32,409 nucleotides of DNA, from NCBI GenBank assembly GCA_964562575.1, contig CAZLTY010000018.1, positions 1 to 32,409 of the forward strand, given 5' to 3'. The DNA is from SG8-4 sp964562575 (GTDB lineage: Bacteria; Planctomycetota; Phycisphaerae; Sedimentisphaerales; Anaerobacaceae). The notes beneath the pieces were generated by a model. That model was given only the letters and a program-made list of their open reading frames with translations, was not told the origin of the DNA and did not search any database. The position numbers and the translations under genes were made by a program. This document shows positions 26,284-32,409 of this stretch, in pieces. How positions within the stretch are numbered: position 1 is the first letter of the stretch; each line of letters starts with the position of its first letter.

Positions 26284-27750
26284 ATGAACTACAAAAGCTT
26301 GACACAAGGTTTGACGCTGCGAACATTGTTCGCAGTCATTGTCATCTCGGCGTTGTACGGGAATGCCGAGGCATCTGTCAATACGCTCACAATCAATACC
26401 AAGGACACCGGCTATCGCGGCATTTGGTATATGAATCAGCCGTCGGACGATGAATATGTCTACAAATACAGCGGCGGACTTGGAACTTACTGTGCGAAAC
26501 ATAAGCCGTTCGCCGTCTACTGTGACAAAGTCAAAAGGACTTTCTTCTGCTACGGCGGAACAACCACGATGAGCAACCGAAGGCTAATCCACATGGTCTC
26601 GTATTTTGACCACGGGACGTCGACGGTCCCGCGGCCGACCATGCTGCTCGATAAGAAGACCAGCGACGCCCACGACAATCCCGTTATATCCGTCGACGAT
26701 GAGGGGTACATCTGGATATTCTCGACGTCCCACGGAACGTCCAGACCTTCGTATGTCCACAGGAGCACGCGACCCTATGACGTAAACGAATTCGAACTGA
26801 TCAACGCCACGAAGATCGAAGCCGGGCAACAGGTCCCGATGACGAATTTTTCGTATATGCAGCCCTGGTATCTCGAGGACCGGGGATTCGCCTGCTTTTT
26901 TACCCGCTATAACTACCCCGCCGCTCGCACGATTTGCTTTATGACCAGCCCGGACGGCGTGAAATGGTCGAAGTGGCATAGGCTCGCCGCGATAGATCAG
27001 GGACACTACCAGATCAGCGCCGCGGGCAAGACCAAGGCGGCCTCGGCGTTCAATTTCCATCCGGCCGGCAAGGGTCTGAATTGGCGCACGAATCTTTACT
27101 ATATCGAAACCGATGACCTCGGCAAGACATGGCGCAGCGTCGATGGGCAGCACCTGACTCTGCCGCTCACCAAGCCGGACAGCCCGGCCCTTGTCCACGA
27201 CTACCAAAAGGAAGGGTTGAACGTTTACCTCAAGGATATCCGTTTCGACGCACAGGACAGACCGGTGATTCTGTTCATAACGAGCAAGGGATACGAGTCG
27301 GGCCCCAAGAACGATCCGCGCACATGGACGATCGCCCGCTGGACGGGGGCGCAGTGGCAATTGCGACCGGCTTTTGTCTCGGATAACAACTACGATATGG
27401 GATCGCTCTATATCGAGGACGACCGGACGTGGCGAGTCATCGCGCCCGCTGAGACGGGGCCGCAACCGTATAACCCGGGCGGCGAGATCGCAATGTGGGT
27501 CACCAGGGACTTGGGGCTGACCTGGAAGAAAGTCAGACAACTCACAGAGAAAAGCGAGCGCAATCATACATACGCACGACGACCGGTGAACGCCCATCCT
27601 GATTTCTACGCCATCTGGGCCGACGGCCACGGCAGAAAACCGTCTCTGTCGTCACTGTACTTTTGCGACAAGCAGGGAAATGTCCGCGTCCTGCCGAGAG
27701 AGATGAACGAGGACTTTGCAAAGCCGAAACTGTTAGAGAACAAGTATTGA
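26284..27750 (+). CDS. Secreted BNR_4-type beta-propeller, candidate polysaccharide lyase
   Basis: 488 residues with a signal peptide (cleavage near GNAEA, about 30). The mature part reads as a BNR-repeat propeller (GYRGIWYMNQ, KYSGGLGTY, DDEGYIWIFSTSHG, SPDGVKWSKW, DDLGKTWRSV, RDLGLTWKKV). Some BNR_4-type seven-bladed propellers are ulvan lyases (PL24/PL25). His130, His150, Tyr191 and Arg208 keep nearly the spacing I recall for the active site of PL25 (His, His +20, then Tyr and Arg about 60 further on); this is from memory and must be checked. A lyase would leave a 4,5-unsaturated uronate, fitting the KDG-pathway genes around it. A sialidase-like or non-catalytic propeller is the alternative. 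It starts an apparent operon with the next two genes. The ribosome binding site GAGG is about 11 bases upstream. Confidence 0.65.
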   Translation: MNYKSLTQGLTLRTLFAVIVISALYGNAEASVNTLTINTKDTGYRGIWYMNQPSDDEYVYKYSGGLGTYCAKHKPFAVYCDKVKRTFFCYGGTTTMSNRRLIHMVSYFDHGTSTVPRPTMLLDKKTSDAHDNPVISVDDEGYIWIFSTSHGTSRPSYVHRSTRPYDVNEFELINATKIEAGQQVPMTNFSYMQPWYLEDRGFACFFTRYNYPAARTICFMTSPDGVKWSKWHRLAAIDQGHYQISAAGKTKAASAFNFHPAGKGLNWRTNLYYIETDDLGKTWRSVDGQHLTLPLTKPDSPALVHDYQKEGLNVYLKDIRFDAQDRPVILFITSKGYESGPKNDPRTWTIARWTGAQWQLRPAFVSDNNYDMGSLYIEDDRTWRVIAPAETGPQPYNPGGEIAMWVTRDLGLTWKKVRQLTEKSERNHTYARRPVNAHPDFYAIWADGHGRKPSLSSLYFCDKQGNVRVLPREMNEDFAKPKLLENKY

Positions 27751-27790
27751 ATTGTAAGATCACCATTTGTCCGTTTGGAGACTTCGAGTT

Positions 27791-29827
27791 ATGGAAACAA
27801 AGAAGATTTCAGATCAAACCGTCACATTTCACCGCTACAACACGGTAATCGTGGGCGCAGGCGCCGCGGGTATGAATTGTGCGGTACACCTGTGCGAGTT
27901 CATGGAACAAAAAGGCGTTGAGAATCCCGCCGAGAGACTCGCCGTGGTGACCGCGGGTATCGGATTGGGTGCCTCGCGGATGAGCGGCTCGGACAAGCAG
28001 ACCTACTATAAGATGGGCACCAGTCCGGACGTCGCCGACAGCGCCGAGGATTTTGCCAAGAGTCTGACCGCCGCCGGCTGCTGCCACGGCGACACCGCAC
28101 TTATAGAAGGAATCGGCTCGCTTCGCGAATTCTACCATCTGGTCCAGGTCGGAGTTCCCTTTCCGACCGACCCGATGGGAAGCTTCATCGGATACAAGAC
28201 CGATCACGACCCTTACGAACGCGCCACCTCGGCCGGCCCCAAGACGAGCAGGTTCATGAGCCAGTGTCTGCAGAAACAGCTCCAACGCTGCGCTGTCAAT
28301 ATTCACGACAAGCAGGAAATGGCCCACTTGCTGACGGTTGGCTCGGGACAATCCAAACGAATCGCCGGTCTTGTTACTATTGACAAAAAGAGTCTCGACG
28401 AAACGAACCTCGCCATAAACGTATTTCTTGCCGCGAACATCGTTCTCGCCGCCGGCGGTCCGGGTGAATTGTTCAAAACCACCGTTTACCCTAAAGGCCA
28501 GCTCGGCATGCACGGACTCGCATTCAAGGCCGGTCTAGCCGGAGCAAATCTCACCGAATCACAGTTCGGACTGGCGAGCATCAAGTTTCGCTGGAACGTC
28601 TCTGGGACATACATGCAGGCACTGCCGAGACTGTTCAGCACCGACGCCGAGGGCAATGACGAGAAGGAATTCTTGACGGGTTTCTTCCCATCTATGAGCA
28701 AGATGGCAACGAACATCTTTCTCAAGGGCTATCAATGGCCCTTCGATCCACAACGAATAGAGAATATGCAATCGTCACTCGTCGACATTCTCGTTTTCAA
28801 CGAAACGCAAAAAGGCAGACGGGTATACATGGACTTTCTGCGCAACCCCGTCGGCAGCGATTCCATGGACAAGTTCGACATCAACGCTCTCGAACCGGAA
28901 GCGAAAGAGTACCTGCAGAAGGCCGGGGCACTTCAGGCCACTCCGATTGAACGGCTGGCTCACATGAATCCGCTCGCTATCGATATCTATAAGGAGAACG
29001 GGATAGACTTGTATTCGGAGCCGCTGGAGATTGCGGTCTGTGCCCAGCACAACAACGGAGGGCTCGCCGTGGACAAGCGGTGGCAGTCCAATATAGAGGG
29101 GACTTTCGTGATCGGCGAGATGGCCGGCTCCCACGGTGTCAAGCGACCGGGCGGCTCGGCCCTCAACGCCGGGCAGACCGGCGGATTGCGGGCGGCAGAA
29201 TACCTCGTCAATGTCCGCGGCTGCGATCTGGTTGACTATTCGGACAAACAGTCCGAAATCGACAGCCAGATCAGTGACGTCATCACCGCCCTGACAGCCG
29301 GCAACGGTTCATCCGGCCTGGACCCCAAAGAAGTGTTGGAGCAGATTCGAAATCGCATGACTACATCGGCGGGACACATCAGGGAACTGAACGATGCGCG
29401 AAAAGCCCTGGCCGAAGCTGTGGAACTCTACAAGAACATAAAGCAGAAGGGCTTCAAGCTAAAAGACGCAAAGGTTGTAGTCAAGGCGATACAGGCCGAG
29501 CACCTGGCACTGACCAGCGTAGCGTTCATCAAGGCCGTTGTCGAATTGCTCGAACAGGACAGCGGGTCGCGAGGCTCGCATCTGGTACTCATCGAAGACG
29601 GCGTCGAAATACATCCCGATGTTATTAACAAGGCGACCGGGGATGCTCTGAGGTTCAAACCCGAGAATGAGTCACTGAGAAAGTCCGTATTGCAGGTCGA
29701 ATACGATGAGAGTTCGCCCGATCTGTTCACGTGCAACAATGTCGAATTGAGACCTGCGCCGACCGACCGCAAGGCGTTCGAGCCGGCATGGCAGGATTAT
29801 AGAGAAGGGAAGATTTACGGCAGTTGA
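27791..29827 (+). CDS. FAD-dependent oxidoreductase (fumarate reductase / succinate dehydrogenase flavoprotein-like)
   Basis: 678 residues. FAD-binding GAGAAG is at 22-27, and a second FAD region SHGVKRPGGSALNAGQTGG lies near 446-465, with the C-terminal helical domain of the fumarate reductase flavoprotein superfamily beyond. There is no signal peptide, so it is cytoplasmic. No partner iron-sulfur or membrane-anchor subunit is nearby, so it is unlikely to be respiratory SdhA or FrdA. Relatives act on C-C single/double bonds next to a carboxylate (fumarate, aspartate, urocanate). In this locus an unsaturated or keto-deoxy sugar acid is a reasonable guess. TTTGGAG lies ten bases before ATG 27791; the TTG at 27767 lacks one. 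The kinase gene starts 27 bases downstream. Confidence 0.7.
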   Translation: METKKISDQTVTFHRYNTVIVGAGAAGMNCAVHLCEFMEQKGVENPAERLAVVTAGIGLGASRMSGSDKQTYYKMGTSPDVADSAEDFAKSLTAAGCCHGDTALIEGIGSLREFYHLVQVGVPFPTDPMGSFIGYKTDHDPYERATSAGPKTSRFMSQCLQKQLQRCAVNIHDKQEMAHLLTVGSGQSKRIAGLVTIDKKSLDETNLAINVFLAANIVLAAGGPGELFKTTVYPKGQLGMHGLAFKAGLAGANLTESQFGLASIKFRWNVSGTYMQALPRLFSTDAEGNDEKEFLTGFFPSMSKMATNIFLKGYQWPFDPQRIENMQSSLVDILVFNETQKGRRVYMDFLRNPVGSDSMDKFDINALEPEAKEYLQKAGALQATPIERLAHMNPLAIDIYKENGIDLYSEPLEIAVCAQHNNGGLAVDKRWQSNIEGTFVIGEMAGSHGVKRPGGSALNAGQTGGLRAAEYLVNVRGCDLVDYSDKQSEIDSQISDVITALTAGNGSSGLDPKEVLEQIRNRMTTSAGHIRELNDARKALAEAVELYKNIKQKGFKLKDAKVVVKAIQAEHLALTSVAFIKAVVELLEQDSGSRGSHLVLIEDGVEIHPDVINKATGDALRFKPENESLRKSVLQVEYDESSPDLFTCNNVELRPAPTDRKAFEPAWQDYREGKIYGS

Positions 29828-29854
29828 CATACAAGGCCAATAAGGAGGTTCTCC

Positions 29855-30955
29855 ATGGCAGTTATAGATGTAAAGCCCGAGTCACAGTGCAAGTATGATA
29901 TCGTCTCGCTTGGCGAGATCATGATTCGGCTGGACCCGGGCGCCGAACGAATCCACACAACCCGGCACTTCAAGGCCTGGGAGGGCGGCGGAGAGTACAA
30001 TGTCGCCAGAGGCCTCAATCGCTGTTTCGGCAAAAGAGCCGCGGTTGTCACCGCCATCACCGACAATCCAATAGGAAGATTGCTCGAGGATTTGATCTAT
30101 CAGGGCGGCGTCGACGCCCGGTACGTCAAGTGGGTCGGTTACGACGGGATCGGCAGGAAAGTAAGGGTCGGCCTGAATTTTACTGAGCGAGGCTTCGGCG
30201 TGCGAGCCGCCGTGGGCTGTTCGGACAGAGCGAACAGCGCCGCATCTCAATTGAAAAAAGGAGATGTCGACTGGGAGAAGATATTCGGACAAGACCAAAG
30301 CTGCTGGTTCCATACCGGCGGCATATTCGCAGGCCTTTCCGAGACGACACCCGATGTTATTATAGAGGCGGTGACGGCCGCGAAGGGGCACGGCACGATC
30401 GTCTCTTATGATCTGAATTTCCGCAACTCGCTCTGGCGGGACATCGGCGGGCAGGAAAAGGCAATGCAGGTCAATCGCGCGATCGCTCCTTATGTTGACG
30501 TGATGTTGGGCAACGAAGAGGATTTCACGGCGGCACTCGGCTTCAAGGTCAAGGGGATGGGCAAAGGTCATTCCAAGCTGGACCCGGCGAACTTCAAGAA
30601 GATGATTTACGAGGTGACCGATAAGTTTCCGAATCTGAAGGCCGTAGCCACGACGCTGCGCAACGCCAAAACTGCATCGGAGAACGACTGGGGCGCAATC
30701 CTATATACCGAGGGCCAATTCTACGAAGCGACACTGCGATCCGACCTTGAAATATATGACCGGGTTGGCGGCGGTGACAGTTTCGCATCGGGTCTGATAT
30801 ATGGTCTAATGGAAAGCGACGATCCCCAAGAGGCGGTTAACTACGGGGCCGCCCACGGCGCTCTGGCGATGACGACGCCGGGCGACACGACTACGGCAAG
30901 CCTCGCCGAAGTTAAAAAAGTAATGGGCGGCGGTGGTGCAAGAGTCGACAGATAG
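29855..30955 (+). CDS. kdgK: PfkB-family sugar kinase, probable 2-keto-3-deoxygluconate kinase
   Basis: 366 residues of the ribokinase/PfkB family. YDIVSLGEIMIRLDP opens the fold, GGGEYNVARGL (about 47-57) is the substrate-binding signature, and DRVGGGDSFASG (about 302-313) holds the catalytic Asp and anion hole (GGGD in place of the usual GAGD). It is longer than most KdgK proteins by about 50 residues (an insertion around KVKGMGKGHSKLD). Phosphorylation of KDG to KDPG would feed the KDPG-type aldolase encoded at 21203. The ribosome binding site AAGGAGG is near perfect, five bases or so before the ATG. It is last in the beta-propeller-FAD-kinase run. Assignment to KDG rests on context and similarity to my memory of KdgK; fructokinase or another keto-sugar kinase is possible. 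Confidence 0.75.
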   Translation: MAVIDVKPESQCKYDIVSLGEIMIRLDPGAERIHTTRHFKAWEGGGEYNVARGLNRCFGKRAAVVTAITDNPIGRLLEDLIYQGGVDARYVKWVGYDGIGRKVRVGLNFTERGFGVRAAVGCSDRANSAASQLKKGDVDWEKIFGQDQSCWFHTGGIFAGLSETTPDVIIEAVTAAKGHGTIVSYDLNFRNSLWRDIGGQEKAMQVNRAIAPYVDVMLGNEEDFTAALGFKVKGMGKGHSKLDPANFKKMIYEVTDKFPNLKAVATTLRNAKTASENDWGAILYTEGQFYEATLRSDLEIYDRVGGGDSFASGLIYGLMESDDPQEAVNYGAAHGALAMTTPGDTTTASLAEVKKVMGGGGARVDR

Positions 30956-31053
30956 TCCAAACGAAACATACTGCTCCAGATTGAAATTTTGCGTTTTTGC
31001 GCGGGTAAGTAGCTTTACAATAACAGCTTATGATCTTGCTCGCGGGAATTTAC

Positions 31054-31067
31054 TACCCTGAAGGGTA
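31054..31067. other. Small hairpin in the mtnA leader
   Basis: TACCC (31054-31058) pairs with GGGTA (31063-31067) around TGAA, just upstream of the mtnA ribosome binding site AGGAAGG (about 31072-31078). It is too small to call a riboswitch. Confidence 0.25.
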
Positions 31068-31084
31068 TTCGAGGAAGGATTGTC

Positions 31085-32152
31085 ATGATTGTCCAGGCGA
31101 TAAAATGGATTGGCGGCGTTGACGGTTATCTGGAGCTTGTGGATCAGAGGCGGTTGCCTGTGGAATTCATCAAGCTGCAATGCCGGGATACGAAGGTTCT
31201 TTTCGATGCGATCAAGACGCTGGCCGTTCGCGGGGCCCCGGCCATAGGGGTCGCGGCGGCTTACGGTCTTGTTCTTGCTCTGCAGGAGTCCGGGGCAAAT
31301 GACAGCCTTGAAAGAGCCCTCGAATCTCTGGCTCGGCAGCGAGAATATCTGGCATCTTCCAGACCTACTGCCGTAAACCTGTTCTGGGCATTGGACAGAA
31401 TGCGGCGAAGAGCCGAGGAGTTTGTCGCCAGCGACGCCGGGACTACTGTTCAGGCCCTGCGCGACGCCGTTCTGGCCGAGGCAAATGCTATCGGCGCCGA
31501 AGATGTGGACATGTGCCGGCAGATCGGCCAACATGGCGAAGAGTTCATCGCCGAAGGCGCCGCGATTCTCACACACTGCAACGCCGGGGCGCTGGCCACC
31601 GCCGGACAGGGGACCGCTCTATCGCCGATGTTCGAGGCCCACCGGAAAGGACGCAGGTTCAATGTCTATGCGGATGAGACCAGACCCCTGCTCCAGGGCG
31701 CCCGATTGACAGCCTGGGAATTAAAACAGGCGGGAATTGAGGTGGCGGTAATTTGTGACAACATGGCCGGCTGGCTGATGAAGCAAGGGAAGGTCAACGC
31801 CGTCATAACGGGCGCCGATCGAATTGCGGCAAACGGCGACGCGGCCAACAAGATCGGCACTTACAGCGTGAGCATTCTCGCCCGAGAGCACGGGGTGCCT
31901 TTCTACATCGCGGCGCCGTCGAGCACGTTCGATTTGAGCATAAAGGGCGGAGCCGAGATACCTATCGAGCAAAGAGCCGCCGAAGAGGTAACGGCGTTTG
32001 CCGGCAAACAGACTGCGCCGACCGGCGTGGATGTCTGGAATCCGGCTTTCGACGTCACTGAGGCGCGCGACATCACCGCTATCATCACCGAAAGAGGTGT
32101 AATTGAAAGACCCACCACCGAGAGCGTATCAGAGCATATAGGCTCTGTCTGA
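31085..32152 (+). CDS. mtnA: S-methyl-5-thioribose-1-phosphate isomerase
   Basis: 355 residues of the eIF2B-like isomerase family; converts 5-methylthioribose-1-phosphate to 5-methylthioribulose-1-phosphate in methionine salvage. Visible hallmarks are RGAPAIGVAAAYG, the catalytic Cys165 in LTHCNAGALAT, and Asp245 in GADRIAANGDAANKIGT, matching the Cys/Asp pair of the B. subtilis enzyme within a few positions. The length is normal. The start has AGGAAGG upstream. No other salvage gene is in the window. The last five codons (GSV and stop) lie inside the left terminal inverted repeat of a MITE-like element, so the C-terminus may have been rewritten by the insertion. Confidence 0.93.
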   Translation: MIVQAIKWIGGVDGYLELVDQRRLPVEFIKLQCRDTKVLFDAIKTLAVRGAPAIGVAAAYGLVLALQESGANDSLERALESLARQREYLASSRPTAVNLFWALDRMRRRAEEFVASDAGTTVQALRDAVLAEANAIGAEDVDMCRQIGQHGEEFIAEGAAILTHCNAGALATAGQGTALSPMFEAHRKGRRFNVYADETRPLLQGARLTAWELKQAGIEVAVICDNMAGWLMKQGKVNAVITGADRIAANGDAANKIGTYSVSILAREHGVPFYIAAPSSTFDLSIKGGAEIPIEQRAAEEVTAFAGKQTAPTGVDVWNPAFDVTEARDITAIITERGVIERPTTESVSEHIGSV

Positions 32153-32311
32153 AAACTCGATCTGGCTTCGAGCGGCCTATTCTTCGCCTGACTGTCCCGG
32201 CGCGCGGGGAACTCCATCGACGATAGAACCAATATCGCCTGCTTCGCCGTCTTTGCCAGGCGAAAAACCGCTCGCTCTCGCACCCGACGACGGAGTTTTC
32301 AGACAGAGCCT
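32140..32311. mobile_element. MITE-like element with 19-bp perfect terminal inverted repeats
   Basis: AGGCTCTGTCTGAAAACTC (32140-32158) is the perfect inverted repeat of 32293-32311. The 134 bases between have no transposase. A degenerate relative lies at 2427-2472, so it is a dispersed element. I see no clear target duplication. The left repeat supplies the mtnA stop codon. Confidence 0.7.
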
Positions 32312-32337
32312 CGCGGCCCGCGTCACATGACTGATAA

Positions 32338-32354
32338 GGCTGTCACAGACAGCC
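32338..32354. other. Short perfect hairpin downstream of the MITE
   Basis: GGCTGTC (32338-32344) pairs with GACAGCC (32348-32354) around ACA. No T-run follows. It may be the displaced terminator of mtnA or part of another repeat. I see no gene between 32153 and the window end. Confidence 0.35.
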
Positions 32355-32409
32355 AGTGCTGTGTCACCCTTAAACTTACGTATTCTTGCTTGTAGCCAAC
32401 GGGCATCTA

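Noticed and set aside
31903..32283. 126-residue minus-strand frame across the mtnA end
   Set aside because: It is made of the MITE-like element plus antisense mtnA sequence; no protein family is recognisable.

Overview
The window looks like a chromosomal segment of a planctomycete, most likely of the class Phycisphaerae. That is inferred from gene content and not from any search. The clues are an LpxC-FabZ fusion inside a complete lipid A block, pseudopilin-like proteins ending in an H-x9-DG type motif, a large secreted carbohydrate-binding protein with a TGGT-type beta-helix, and a GC content near the middle of the range. I see no rRNA, tRNA or CRISPR array.

Left part (1-2685): a secreted metallopeptidase-like gene (HEFGH motif) and a pseudopilin-like gene sit among several dispersed palindromic repeats. 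Middle-left (2686-12507): a co-directional run carries dnaB, a BamA-type Omp85 gene, an ompH/skp chaperone gene, lpxD, lpxC-fabZ, lpxA, a GnnA-like sugar-nucleotide dehydrogenase gene and two peptidyl-prolyl isomerase genes. This is an envelope-assembly block. Its gnnA-like gene carries an in-frame TAG and has also lost the usual NAD-binding Asp, so it is probably a pseudogene.

Middle (12541-17708): a minus-strand fic-nfi pair (Fic AMP-transferase and endonuclease V) faces away from uvrA. The fic promoter is close to consensus and is bracketed by two 23-bp operator-like repeats with the same architecture.

Right part (17732-30955): a carbohydrate-catabolism locus. It encodes a fused ene-reductase/FAD-NAD(P)H flavoprotein, an SDR dehydrogenase, a KDPG-type aldolase, a 1003-residue secreted carbohydrate-binding protein, another pseudopilin, a secreted BNR-type beta-propeller that may be a polysaccharide lyase, a fumarate-reductase-like flavoprotein and a KDG-type sugar kinase. 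I read this as a uronate-polysaccharide pathway converging on KDG, then KDPG, then pyruvate plus glyceraldehyde-3-phosphate. The job of the two flavoproteins is not explained by the classical pathway, and this is the best candidate here for an undescribed system.

Right end (31085-32409): mtnA, whose stop codon lies inside the terminal inverted repeat of a roughly 170-bp MITE-like element. A decayed relative of that element lies just after the stop codon of the first pseudopilin gene (about 2427).
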